A stretch of DNA of 47,332 nucleotides from a virus, in IMG/VR virus record IMGVR_UViG_3300037963_002696, positions 1 through 47,332 of that record; one strand, 5' to 3'. Position 1 is the first letter of the stretch. The number at the start of each line of letters is the position of its first letter. The translations under genes and the position numbers were made by a program. The notes under the pieces were generated by a model that made no database searches, was not told the DNA's origin, and saw only the letters and a list, made by a program, of their open reading frames with translations. Positions 30,978 through 38,855 of this stretch are shown in pieces.

Positions 30978-31691
30978 ATGAAAATTTGCACAAAATGCGG
31001 AGCAGAAAAAGACTTTGACCAATTTTACAAGCAGGCGAAAGGTAAGGGTTATAGGGGTGCGTGCAAGTCATGCCTAGATGAAGCAAGGAGGAAGAGGTAC
31101 AAAAAATCATACAAAGGTGGCATGGGGCACAACCAAGGCCGTGTTGAGCTTCCTAGCGCCGATTTGTTAAACGAGCTTTTTATGATCGACGGCCCCAACC
31201 TTGTCAGAAAAGTTGCGCGAGGAAGGTGTACAGCAGGCGAAGTTGTTGGAAAAGTTAGAAAAGACGGATACTCAAGAGTTTGGGTTGAAGGCGCTCATGC
31301 GCTTGTGCACCGCGTGGTTTGGAAAATGCGCACCGGCCAAGAGCCGCCTAAATATTTAGATCACATCAACGGTGATAGGTCTGATAATCGGTTTGAAAAC
31401 CTCAGAGAAGCAGACCATTTTATGAATATGTGGAACAGGTCTGAACACAAGCTAAACACCAGCGGATTTACAGGAATAAGATGGCACGATTATGAATCAA
31501 ATAGATCACGTCCATCATGGGTGGTGAAGCTAGGCTTCGAGGGAAAAGTTATACACGTTGGCTACTTTTCAGACATTAAAGATGCGCTGCGTGCTTTTGA
31601 AAAAGCCGTAATTGAAAATCACGGCGATTTTGGTAAAAGAAAAATAGAGCACAACAGAAAAATGGCAAAAGCAATGGGGATTGATTTTTAG
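30978..31691 (+). CDS. HNH homing endonuclease with AP2-like DNA-binding domain
   Basis: 237-residue protein; start MKICTKCG chosen for AGGAG seven bases upstream. Order: N-terminal zinc motif (CTKCG ... CKSC, residues 3-40); HNH core around LVHRVVWKMRTG and YLDHINGDRSDNRFENLRE (about 110-150); AP2-like beta sheet SGFTGIRWHDYESN through HVGYFSDIKDALRAFEKAV (about 165-215). Such genes cut unoccupied sites and spread. It lies opposite to the surrounding structural genes, overlaps the MuF 3' end by four bases, and is AT-rich compared with them, signs of recent insertion. Confidence 0.92.
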   Translation: MKICTKCGAEKDFDQFYKQAKGKGYRGACKSCLDEARRKRYKKSYKGGMGHNQGRVELPSADLLNELFMIDGPNLVRKVARGRCTAGEVVGKVRKDGYSRVWVEGAHALVHRVVWKMRTGQEPPKYLDHINGDRSDNRFENLREADHFMNMWNRSEHKLNTSGFTGIRWHDYESNRSRPSWVVKLGFEGKVIHVGYFSDIKDALRAFEKAVIENHGDFGKRKIEHNRKMAKAMGIDF

Positions 31692-32593
31692 CCATCTTTT
31701 ATGAATGCCGCTCGTTGTTTTTCAAGTCTTTCCTCTAACGGCCCAAGGATGGGCCTTCCGTTATCATCGACCAGCACGCTAACCTGCGAGCAACGGCAGT
31801 TAATGCTTTCACCCCCCTGGCTATAAAACTCTGCCACCTCTTGGGCTGTCAGCACCTGCGAGTGCTTACGTGCATGGCTCGCTCGGGTAGTCGGACTCAA
31901 TGCGCTCAGCCAAAGTAGCTGCGTGTTAATCCCCAGCCGCTCCCGTGCGTCCTGGGTCTCATCCCTGGTGGCCCGCCTCAACGCGCTACCTATCTCAGTC
32001 CTGGCAATGGTCTCTGCCCTACGCTCCGCAATGCCGAAACGCTTGCGAATATCCTTCGCCACCGTACGCGGATTCAGCCCATCCTCAACGCCCTGGCTAA
32101 GAACGCGCCCCAATTCCGTGGCCGTATCGCCATTGAATGAGTCCATTTGCTCAAACACCCGCGACCTAATCAACGCCACCCGCCGCTGCCACGGCTCAGA
32201 CGCCAGCACCTGGGTTATCTCCCGCGTATAGTCATCCGTCAGCGCTGCAAGCTGTGCTACGGCGGTTCCCGTGCCTGCCTCATACGCTAGCACCGTTTGC
32301 GCGGCCATGTAATCTGGCGGCACTTCAATACCCAGGCGGCGCCGTATCTCTTCGACGATCAAGCGCAGCTCTTCAGCGCTAATCAGGTATTCGTAGCGCG
32401 TTTCGTTGGCCACGTAGCCCGGCACCTGGGAATTAATCGTTACCTTACGCTTAGGTATCTCCTCAAACCGCTTTAGCACCCATCGGCGCACGTCCCGCAA
32501 GCCGCGCTTTAGGCGGCTGACGGTTTGCTGTTGGAGTCGTGCGTGCCCGATTGGATTCTCAGTGTTGCGGGGTAGGGTGGGGTATTTAGGCAT
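31688..32593 (-). CDS. MuF-like minor head protein
   Basis: 301-residue protein. The C-terminal part is the MuF domain (DGLNPRTVAKDIRKRFGIAE, RAETIARTEIGSALRRATRD, ALSPTTRASHARKHSQVLT, ESINCRCSQVSVLVDD), with its conserved Cys/Arg end. It lies after the portal gene. MuF proteins join portal and capsid assembly and may travel with DNA. The N-terminal 100 residues are basic and helical. Confidence 0.9.
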   Translation of the reverse strand: MPKYPTLPRNTENPIGHARLQQQTVSRLKRGLRDVRRWVLKRFEEIPKRKVTINSQVPGYVANETRYEYLISAEELRLIVEEIRRRLGIEVPPDYMAAQTVLAYEAGTGTAVAQLAALTDDYTREITQVLASEPWQRRVALIRSRVFEQMDSFNGDTATELGRVLSQGVEDGLNPRTVAKDIRKRFGIAERRAETIARTEIGSALRRATRDETQDARERLGINTQLLWLSALSPTTRASHARKHSQVLTAQEVAEFYSQGGESINCRCSQVSVLVDDNGRPILGPLEERLEKQRAAFIKDG

Positions 32594-32696
32594 TGTGTCC
32601 CCGCATATCCAACCACTTCATCTGCAAATACCACTGAAACGCAGCCACCTCTTGGTATTTTGCGGTTTCGTACCAGTGTTGGTGTGTTTCGGTCAT
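32586..32696 (-). CDS. Very small protein between portal and MuF genes
   Basis: 36-residue frame (MTETHQHWYETAKYQEVAAF...) that overlaps the MuF start by eight bases and the upstream gene by ATGA. Aromatic and His-rich. The tight overlaps on both sides argue that it is translated. Function unknown. Confidence 0.55.
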   Translation of the reverse strand: MTETHQHWYETAKYQEVAAFQWYLQMKWLDMRGHNA

Positions 32697-32887
32697 TGAT
32701 ATGCGCTCCCTGGTTGTCCAGGCTCATTGCTGTTAGTGCATTCATAAAGATGATTCGTAGACCTTGGACACCGTTTATTTCCACATTCTGGGCATAAGTT
32801 AATTCGAATATTTAGAAACGGATCGCCAGCAATGGCGCGATTAATCTCATCACATGCCATACACCAGCATTCTTTTAAATCACTCAT
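32693..32887 (-). CDS. Small zinc-binding phage protein
   Basis: 64-residue protein starting MSDLKECWCMACD. The Cys/His pattern CWCMAC, CPECGNKRCPRSTNH, then EC and the end SNEPGQPGSAY is one I have seen in many phages next to portal or early genes. Probably a zinc ribbon. It overlaps the portal 3' end by eight bases. Function not known. Confidence 0.75.
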   Translation of the reverse strand: MSDLKECWCMACDEINRAIAGDPFLNIRINLCPECGNKRCPRSTNHLYECTNSNEPGQPGSAYQ

Positions 32888-34262
32888 CGCCGCCCTCCTC
32901 ACTATCATCATCCGCAGGCAACTCAGGCTCTACTAACGCCTCCCAACCCATGATAGCCCGCAATTCGTCACCTGTCGCGATAATCTCCCCGGTGCCTGCC
33001 ATATTCCGCACGGCTTCGGTCGCGGTTTTGAGCATCGCCAGTTTGTCAGCAAGCGAGGCGTCATTAAGCTCAGACCACATTACCTCATACTCATCACCCG
33101 GCACGGGCGGGATGATGCGGTATTCCATCAAGCGGTCAATCAGTCGGCGGATGTCCGTTTGCAGGTCGCCCGCCCGGCGCGCTTGGCAGCGGTTGTTGAA
33201 GTCGTTTTGGTCTTCAGTCGATGCCCGCTCGCCTTGCTGGTTGCCAATCAGAACCTTGGTCGGAATTTCCAACGATGCCGCGATGCACTGCACCTGCACC
33301 TCGAAATGCTCTTTCGGCTGCGGAACGTTGGCGACCAGCGGGTTAATCTTCCCGCCCGTGGTAAACGCTGCTGCGTCAATGCCCGAGTTAAGGTCGGCCA
33401 TCATCTCGTTCAGGCGCTCGTTCAGCTCGTCCATACCGACGCCATACGACCGGGCAAGCTCTGGCAAGCTCTGCGAGTCGCTGTACTCAACACTTAGCTG
33501 CCGTGAAGCATTCTTCAAAAACCCTTCACCCGAGCCGCCAGTGATCTTAACCACTGAGACAAAATCGTTATACGCCGCTTCCAGCTCGCTCACGCCTTCG
33601 CGATAATCACCCACAATCACCACTCGGCTATGGTGAATCGTCACGCTACGCGCAGGCGGTGGCGTGTCAGCCGTCTGTACATTGCCCTCGTTGTAGTTCC
33701 ACGTTGTCGGCTGGCCGTAACGCGGGCTATTGGGGTTTTCGTCCCATGTTCCGGGCGTTAACTGCCCTTCCCAAGCGGGGATAACCTCAATTAGGTCGCC
33801 GCCCGGTTGTAGCTCTTCATCCCATCGCGCATTGTCTGCCACTCGCAAAATAAGTCCCGAATACGCGCCCACCATCCGGCGGCGGTCGGCATCCTGGAAT
33901 TTCTGCCAGACGTTCAGACGTTTGAACAGCTTGCGAACGTCACGTTCCCATGGCTTCTCTGTGGTATTTTCGTCGGTGGTGTCGCCTTGGATAATCCACG
34001 GGTTGTCCTGCCATGTCTTGCGGCAAATCCTGTTAATGCCTGCTTTGGCTAGGCTGTTGCGCATGTACAGCGCTAAGAAGTCGTAGAAGTTCAGCGTGTT
34101 GGGGAAGCCGAACTCAGCCCAGCTCCTAGAACGCTTGGTGTCAATGCTGGCTGCATAGTTGCCGCCATACCCTATCGCTTGCCGCATCGACGCCAACCGG
34201 CGCTCGCTCATGTACTGATTAACGGCCATCGTCAGCCGCGTTTCTTTGTCTTGCTGTGCCAT
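32880..34262 (-). CDS. Portal protein (DUF1073 type)
   Basis: 460-residue protein with the DUF1073 portal pattern: LNFYDFLALYMRNSLAKAGI, ICRKTWQDNPWIIQG, the WNY...ARSVTIHHSRVVIVGDYR region, the wing/stem region VEYSDSQSLPELARSYGVG, FEVQVQCIAASLEIPTKVLI and GNQQGERASTEDQNDFNNRC. It forms the DNA entry ring. The ATG directly follows a terminator hairpin whose 3' arm provides AGGGG as ribosome site. It is followed by two small genes and MuF. Confidence 0.92.
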   Translation of the reverse strand: MAQQDKETRLTMAVNQYMSERRLASMRQAIGYGGNYAASIDTKRSRSWAEFGFPNTLNFYDFLALYMRNSLAKAGINRICRKTWQDNPWIIQGDTTDENTTEKPWERDVRKLFKRLNVWQKFQDADRRRMVGAYSGLILRVADNARWDEELQPGGDLIEVIPAWEGQLTPGTWDENPNSPRYGQPTTWNYNEGNVQTADTPPPARSVTIHHSRVVIVGDYREGVSELEAAYNDFVSVVKITGGSGEGFLKNASRQLSVEYSDSQSLPELARSYGVGMDELNERLNEMMADLNSGIDAAAFTTGGKINPLVANVPQPKEHFEVQVQCIAASLEIPTKVLIGNQQGERASTEDQNDFNNRCQARRAGDLQTDIRRLIDRLMEYRIIPPVPGDEYEVMWSELNDASLADKLAMLKTATEAVRNMAGTGEIIATGDELRAIMGWEALVEPELPADDDSEEGGDE

Positions 34263-34290
34263 AAAAAAGCCCCTATGGTGGATAGGGGCT
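34263..34290 (-). terminator. Terminator ending cassette 4, overlapping the portal ribosome site
   Basis: Minus-strand perfect nine-pair stem AGCCCCTAT / ATAGGGGCT, loop of five, six Ts, then directly the portal ATG. The AGGGG of the 3' arm is the only Shine-Dalgarno-like sequence for the portal. Confidence 0.88.
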
Positions 34291-34313
34291 AGTTTAGCAT
34301 ATCAACGGAAACC

Positions 34314-34709
34314 TTACTCTACACGGATGTCAACCGATTCCGAGTAATAGCCGTTACTTGAGCCTACCCAGCGCAGGCTTACTGAGCCTTTTGCGGTGCC
34401 TAGTTTGTAGTACGTCCATGTTTCGCTGTCGTCGTACTCAGACTGATCGCCAGCATCCTTCCAAGCCTTTTCAGCTTCTAGGATTGGTGAGCCTAGTAGG
34501 TCATCAAGCTCTCCATCAATATCTTCAAGTGTTACGCTTTCGCAGCAATCTTGGCAATGGTACATAATGACCTTTTTGCCGTCATCGCGGACGAAGTGAA
34601 GCTCTTCGCCCGCACCTCCATATGCGCCACAGTCTTCTTTGGACTTCTTGATATCAGTCAGCGTAAAGCCTTTTAGCTCTTCAATGGTTCGCCATTGCAA
34701 TTCGTTCAT
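34314..34709 (-). CDS. DUF7448-like protein
   Basis: 131-residue protein starting MNELQWRTIE with GGAGAGAG upstream. Pattern GFTLTDIKKSKEDCGAYGGA, FVRDDGKKVIMYHCQDCCES and SVSLRWVGSSNGYYSESVD matches what I know as DUF7448, a phage protein of unknown function. The CQDCCE cluster may bind metal. Last gene of cassette 4, followed by the terminator before the portal. Confidence 0.78.
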   Translation of the reverse strand: MNELQWRTIEELKGFTLTDIKKSKEDCGAYGGAGEELHFVRDDGKKVIMYHCQDCCESVTLEDIDGELDDLLGSPILEAEKAWKDAGDQSEYDDSETWTYYKLGTAKGSVSLRWVGSSNGYYSESVDIRVE

Positions 34710-34766
34710 TTTCTCTCTCCTCAAAACCGCCCTTTCGAGCGGCTTAGTATTTAGTGCGCTGTGGTG

Positions 34767-35576
34767 TTATGGGCGGCGGACGAAGCGGAAGTTTTCACCA
34801 GCGGGGGCAAAATCCCAAGCATGTATATCGCCATCGTCATCAATTAAATCAAAATCATCATCATCAGGGTCTCTCGGATCACGAACAATGTACTCCTCAC
34901 CATGCGTAAAGCATCCTCCATGCGAAATAAATTGAATAACATCCCCCGCCCGCCAATTCGCCGGATCAGACATATCTTCTGTCGGCACCACCTCGCCATG
35001 GATCTTCGGATACGCGGCGCGGTATTCTGCTTGCAGGCGGTCAACCTCATACTGCGCATGTTCGAGCGCTGATAACGCAGCTTCCAGTTGGTCGGCTAGG
35101 TGTTGTTGTGGCATGTGCTGCTCCTCTGTTGTGGGTTCTGTTGTGGTGTCATGTTCTACAGCACCACCCGCATTCGTCGCGCTCAGGATTTGGGATAGGG
35201 TGAGTTGGCGCTCTCCCCATCCTGAACCGTTATATCCATGGTACAGATTATCGATTTTCTCGCGCCATCCAAAATAAGGATAAAACTGTCCATCCGACGG
35301 ATACTCCCCCTTCCCCGCCCCCGCCGCCATAAACGCCTCTGCCACGGCGTGATAGTCGTCTTCGGTCAGGTCTTTGGTGGCGATGTAATCGCCGGGTTGC
35401 AATGTTACTGCCGAGCCATCCTGATTCGCATCACTCTGCTTCTCACGCAGCACCCACCCGCCGCCATGCTGAATAACCTCGTGCGTATGCGTCAGTCCCT
35501 TCCACGTGCGTGCCCACTTGGCGTTACCTTCGGTGTCGAACGGGTCGCCGTTGGTGCGTGTGATTAGGTTTATCAT
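34767..35576 (-). CDS. Hypothetical protein, first gene of cassette 4
   Basis: 269-residue protein starting MINLITRTNG, with AGGAG nine bases upstream. A Tyr/Asp-rich N-terminal half (GWREKIDNLYHGYNGSGWGE), a short Glu/Gln coiled coil (ALSALEHAQYEVDRLQAEY), and an acidic end with a long Asp run (DDDDFDLIDDDGDIHAWDF). The C-terminal part (GDVIQFISHGGCFTHGEEYI) resembles small modules in other phage hypotheticals. No overall function recognised. Confidence 0.62.
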   Translation of the reverse strand: MINLITRTNGDPFDTEGNAKWARTWKGLTHTHEVIQHGGGWVLREKQSDANQDGSAVTLQPGDYIATKDLTEDDYHAVAEAFMAAGAGKGEYPSDGQFYPYFGWREKIDNLYHGYNGSGWGERQLTLSQILSATNAGGAVEHDTTTEPTTEEQHMPQQHLADQLEAALSALEHAQYEVDRLQAEYRAAYPKIHGEVVPTEDMSDPANWRAGDVIQFISHGGCFTHGEEYIVRDPRDPDDDDFDLIDDDGDIHAWDFAPAGENFRFVRRP

Positions 35577-35603
35577 GGTTGGTTGCTCCTGTTGTTTACT
35601 GAC

Positions 35604-35672
35604 ACCCAAAACAATAAACCACCCATGACAGGGTGGCTAATTGTAATTTCTAATGGCGTGGCGTGGCGGTGA
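35604..35672 (-). promoter_or_regulatory. Cassette-start element E3
   Basis: On the + strand: ACCCAAAACAATAAACC, a stem-loop CCACCC-ATGAC-AGGGTGG, CTAATTGTAATTTCTAATGG, then GTGGCGGTGATAGG. Matches E2 in order and spacing, including the CAATAAACC and GGTGATAGG blocks. Confidence 0.6.
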
Positions 35673-35682
35673 TAGGTTTTCC

Positions 35683-37080
35683 CTAACGCCGTTTTTTCAG
35701 TAGCACGGCGGGGCCGCTAACATTGCCGCCTAACATATCTGAAAGCGCATCCATCATTGGATCAACCGTATCGTCGTGCTTGGCATTAGGAAAAGAGCTG
35801 GTTTCTGCCAAAAGCTCAGACAGCCACGGGGCGTCTTGTGGCAAGTACACATTACCGGATTGGACTAACGGGGCCGCATCCATCGCCCTGGTGATTTTGT
35901 CGCGGTCTCGCTGTATATCCACCACTGGCACCCCTTCGCGCTTTAGCGTTTGTATTAGCCCGGTGCCAGAAACCTTATCCTCAACCTTCATTGACCGCAA
36001 AAAACCCGCATCCCGAATGGCATTGTGCTTGTTCCAGAATGCACGGGCATGCGTTAACAGCTCAGGGGCTTCCCACTTTCCTCGGATCATATCAATTAGA
36101 TACGCTTGGCCGGATTTTGACTTACCCCAGCACTGAAAAACGCTGTAGTCGTTATGCTCTTTTGTCTTTTGAGCCGTGTCTGCGTATATGCCGCGCCACT
36201 CAATTTGCGGTAGACGTTGATAATACTGCCACCAGGCATCTTTGAATATGCCGCCACCAATCGGTGCCGGGCGCTGCATATATTGGCCTGCGAAGCGATA
36301 GGCGTCTGAGCTTTCCATGCGGCGCAAGTCCTCTAACGGGAACTGCTCAGGCCAGAATGACGTATCCGCATCATTGATAGCGGGAATGTTCAAGTGCTCC
36401 CAATGCTCGCCATTACCGCCGTTAAGCAAGTACCCGGATAAATCCTCTTCATGCAGCCGCTGCATGATAACGATGATAGGTGTGTCCGGGCTGTTTTTCC
36501 GGCTTTCCATTGTTGTGCTAAACCAGTCCAGCACGTTTTGGCGCATCGTGTCACTATTGCCTTCCCCGGCTTTGTGCGGATCGTCAATTATGATTGCCCC
36601 GCCAAAGTGGTCGCGCATTTTACCCGCTCCAAAGCCAGTTATGCTCCCTTCCGCACCAGTGGCGTAAACAACCCCGCCCTCCATAGTTCTAAATTCGTCT
36701 TTCGCATTAGAGTCGTTTTGAAATGCAGGCCTGCCAAATATATTGGCATGCATTTCGTGCTGCATGATTGAACGAACATTATAGGTGTTATTTGTTGCCA
36801 GCCTTTTTGAATAGCTAGCATGAATAAATTCGCTATCAGGAAAATTCCCCATACACCAAGCTATAAAATTAATGACGGCTAACTCTGTCTTTCCAGACCT
36901 TGGCGGTATATTGATTATTAACCGCTTGGTCTTTCCAATAACAACCTTCTCCAATGCTGAGCATATAGCATCTTGGTGCCAATTATGCTTTAAATTTGCC
37001 CCCTTCCTGGCTTTAAACATAACCTTAGTGTATGCCAAAAGGTCAGACCTGCATTCTGCAATATCATCAGCGCTCAACAT
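35683..37080 (-). CDS. terL: Terminase large subunit
   Basis: 465-residue packaging motor. ATPase part: Walker A PPRSGKTELAVI near residue 60, Walker B GGAIIIDDPHK near 165. Nuclease part: GIYADTAQKTKEHNDYSVF and the late acidic HDDTVDPMMDALSDM. The start at ATG (MLSADD) overlaps the GIY-YIG stop by seven bases; a GTG twelve bases upstream is possible. It cuts concatemers and pumps DNA. The terminase genes are split by the GIY-YIG gene. Confidence 0.95.
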   Translation of the reverse strand: MLSADDIAECRSDLLAYTKVMFKARKGANLKHNWHQDAICSALEKVVIGKTKRLIINIPPRSGKTELAVINFIAWCMGNFPDSEFIHASYSKRLATNNTYNVRSIMQHEMHANIFGRPAFQNDSNAKDEFRTMEGGVVYATGAEGSITGFGAGKMRDHFGGAIIIDDPHKAGEGNSDTMRQNVLDWFSTTMESRKNSPDTPIIVIMQRLHEEDLSGYLLNGGNGEHWEHLNIPAINDADTSFWPEQFPLEDLRRMESSDAYRFAGQYMQRPAPIGGGIFKDAWWQYYQRLPQIEWRGIYADTAQKTKEHNDYSVFQCWGKSKSGQAYLIDMIRGKWEAPELLTHARAFWNKHNAIRDAGFLRSMKVEDKVSGTGLIQTLKREGVPVVDIQRDRDKITRAMDAAPLVQSGNVYLPQDAPWLSELLAETSSFPNAKHDDTVDPMMDALSDMLGGNVSGPAVLLKKRR

Positions 37081-37787
37081 GACAGCTTCCACCTGTATCC
37101 GTATGCTGTGTAATCTTCTCTTTTTGTTGCCCGGATTATTTTTGAATGGTTAGCTTTCGGGTATTTGCCTTGCGACCTAACCCACTGTACAGCGTCTGCT
37201 ATTGCTTCAAACTGCTCACCTGTGTCTACGCAGGTTACCTTCCTAGCCCTTGCCTTTCTAAGAGACGCGACGTGCTCCGGCGTTTTTTTAACTCCTCGCT
37301 GCCTTGCACCAGTAGCCTCTCTTACCTCCGGCCTTGCCATTGCTTCTTTTATTTTTTCAATTCGACTAGCACGAACCTCAGGGTTTGACCATGCGTTCCT
37401 CAGTCCCTCTTTGTTTTTTTCAGACATGGGCAACCCTTTCAGTCTTTGAGACATCTTCATCCTTGTCGATTCAACGAATACGCCAGCGTCTCCACCGTCT
37501 GTCAGATTGTATCCAGATGGCGACATAGTATTAAATGACTTTATCCAATAGCGCTCTCTCGAGTTCATTTCCTCGAAGCTTGAACATTGCTCAACTAGCT
37601 CAACCGAAAAGCAGTTAGCACCATGCTTGCGGATGGCAGAATAAAGGGCCGAGCAATTGCCGCTATTTTTGCGAGAATGCCATAAGTGATTTGCAAACCT
37701 GTTTTGGTAGCCGCGAGTTGTCACTCCGACATATTTCTTGCCGTTCTTGCTGTTCGTTATTACATAGACTTCGTATGTTTTTTTCAT
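37074..37787 (-). CDS. GIY-YIG homing endonuclease
   Basis: 237-residue protein starting MKKTYEVYVITN. GIY-YIG domain: YVITNSKNGKKYVGVTT, RFANHLWHSRKNSGNC, SRERYWIKSFNT and GYNLTDGGD (residues 5-100); then a modular Arg/Lys-rich DNA-binding part with repeats like those of I-TevI relatives (MSEKNKEGLRNAWSNPEV, KTPEHVASLRKARARKV) and a C-terminal VTCVDTGEQFEAIADAVQWV helix-turn-helix-like unit. It sits between terS and terL. AT-rich relative to its neighbours. Probably mobile. Confidence 0.93.
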   Translation of the reverse strand: MKKTYEVYVITNSKNGKKYVGVTTRGYQNRFANHLWHSRKNSGNCSALYSAIRKHGANCFSVELVEQCSSFEEMNSRERYWIKSFNTMSPSGYNLTDGGDAGVFVESTRMKMSQRLKGLPMSEKNKEGLRNAWSNPEVRASRIEKIKEAMARPEVREATGARQRGVKKTPEHVASLRKARARKVTCVDTGEQFEAIADAVQWVRSQGKYPKANHSKIIRATKREDYTAYGYRWKLSC

Positions 37788-37813
37788 AAAAAAAGCCACC
37801 TGTGCAGTGGCTT
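37788..37813 (-). terminator. Terminator upstream of the GIY-YIG gene, overlapping its ribosome site
   Basis: Minus-strand stem AAGCCAC / GTGGCTT followed by TTTTTTT and then at once the ATG. AGGTGG, spanning loop and 3' arm, is the only ribosome-site candidate, with a spacing of eight. Thus folding of the hairpin should hide it, as in hairpin-controlled homing endonucleases. Confidence 0.85.
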
Positions 37814-37844
37814 AATTGTACCCTGTAATAGTTCCCTTTGCTAG

Positions 37845-38225
37845 TCATTCCCGGTACTTTGCTTCCAATGCCTTAAGCACGGCGTCTTGGGTGGATTGCA
37901 TTGGTTTTCCAGCAGTAGTGTGGTCGCTGTCAATCTTATCGTGATACCCGTGCTTTCCAAGCAACAGCTTAACAATCTGCGCATTAAACGTGTTGGTAAG
38001 TCCGCCGTTCATGGCTTTAAACTCTTGCATTTCGTTAACAGCGTCTAATATGTCACTAAACTCAGTATTTTCAGACGCCCATCGATGCAGGGTGCCGCGT
38101 GCCACACCTACCACAACCGCCATGCCTGCGACCGATGGCACTGCGTGCCCGTGCATCTCATAATCCTGCACGTAAGCGAGGCAGGCCGCTTTTAACTCCT
38201 CTGTCATCTTGGTTGGCCTAGCCAT
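37845..38225 (-). CDS. terS: Terminase small subunit
   Basis: 126-residue protein starting MARPTKMTEE. The N-terminal helix-turn-helix (MAVVVGVARGTLHRWASENT) and the helical QEFKAMNGGLTNTFNAQIVK region followed by KLLLGKHGYHDK match small terminases that recognise the packaging site. It lies upstream of the large subunit, separated by the GIY-YIG gene. The start lacks a strong Shine-Dalgarno; its translation may depend on the overlapping upstream gene. Confidence 0.85.
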   Translation of the reverse strand: MARPTKMTEELKAACLAYVQDYEMHGHAVPSVAGMAVVVGVARGTLHRWASENTEFSDILDAVNEMQEFKAMNGGLTNTFNAQIVKLLLGKHGYHDKIDSDHTTAGKPMQSTQDAVLKALEAKYRE

Positions 38226-38227
38226 AA

Positions 38228-38455
38228 TCAAAACCCATCGTTTTCGTCAATCTTGAGTAAGCCGCGATCTTCTTCGTAAACGCCCCAATCTTCGTCAGCA
38301 TTGCGCGCCCAAATAGGCGTCTTGTTTAGCAGCTCGGCAAACGACTCACACTCAGCAGCGGGCTGACTAACAATCTTATCAAATGCGGCAATTTGCTCAG
38401 CATTTAGGTGATAGGTGATATGGCCGCTCTCATCGACCGTTTGCGGAATTGGCAT
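38228..38455 (-). CDS. Small protein resembling the C-terminal part of DUF1778 antitoxins
   Basis: 75-residue protein starting MPIPQTVDES; an ATG six bases earlier lies directly on the AGGAG site. The segment LNAEQIAAFDKIVSQPAAEC...LLNKTPIW resembles the end of DUF1778 (TacA-type) antitoxins, but the DNA-binding ribbon-helix-helix part is missing and no toxin partner is seen. Also possible: an unrelated small protein. It is followed by terS with only two bases between. Confidence 0.5.
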   Translation of the reverse strand: MPIPQTVDESGHITYHLNAEQIAAFDKIVSQPAAECESFAELLNKTPIWARNADEDWGVYEEDRGLLKIDENDGF

Positions 38456-38494
38456 AGTCATCTCCTCTGGTTTCTATTGTGTCCATACTAGCAC

Positions 38495-38528
38495 AAAAAA
38501 CCCCTCAGTACGCAGTACGCAAGAGGGG
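38495..38528 (-). terminator. Terminator ending accessory cassette 5
   Basis: Minus-strand stem CCCCTC / GAGGGG around a 16-base loop holding a small inverted repeat (GTACTGCGTAC), followed by six Ts. Confidence 0.8.
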
Positions 38529-38547
38529 CCGTGTTGGGGTGATTATA

Positions 38548-38649
38548 TCACTTAGCAATCAAAATATGCAGCGGAATCGTAATCAGCAGCGCCGGGAAGA
38601 AAAACAGCAGTGCTAGCAGGTGGATAACTATCATCGTGAAGTGGATCAT
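38548..38649 (-). CDS. Very small membrane protein
   Basis: 33-residue frame, nearly all hydrophobic (MIHFTMIVIHLLALLFFFP...), that overlaps the upstream gene by ATGA. A single membrane helix. Last gene of cassette 5 before the terminator. Function unknown. Confidence 0.55.
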   Translation of the reverse strand: MIHFTMIVIHLLALLFFFPALLITIPLHILIAK

Positions 38650-38855
38650 TTCATCTCTCCTAAATTAGCCGATACTGGCCCCTCATTAACATTACTCATC
38701 AGCGTATACCCGCCACGTGTGAGCGCGCAATAGTTGTTCATCGTCATGGCATAGTACGCCACTTTTGCCCGTGCGAGCGTTTCAAACGTTAGATCATCCG
38801 TCATCGTGTCGCGGGTTTTGCCGTAGATTATGGTGAACGGTCTAGGGGCGATCAT
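38646..38855 (-). CDS. Small hypothetical protein
   Basis: 69-residue protein (MIAPRPFTIIYGKTRDTMTD...). The middle LARAKVAYYAMTMNNYCALT is helical. Junctions with both neighbours are ATGA, so it belongs to the cassette 5 operon. No family recognised. Confidence 0.62.
   Translation of the reverse strand: MIAPRPFTIIYGKTRDTMTDDLTFETLARAKVAYYAMTMNNYCALTRGGYTLMSNVNEGPVSANLGEMK

Noticed and set aside
38228-38455. Toxin-antitoxin pair
   Set aside because: Only a possible antitoxin C-terminal pattern is seen. No toxin gene lies next to it; the neighbours are terS and a terminator.
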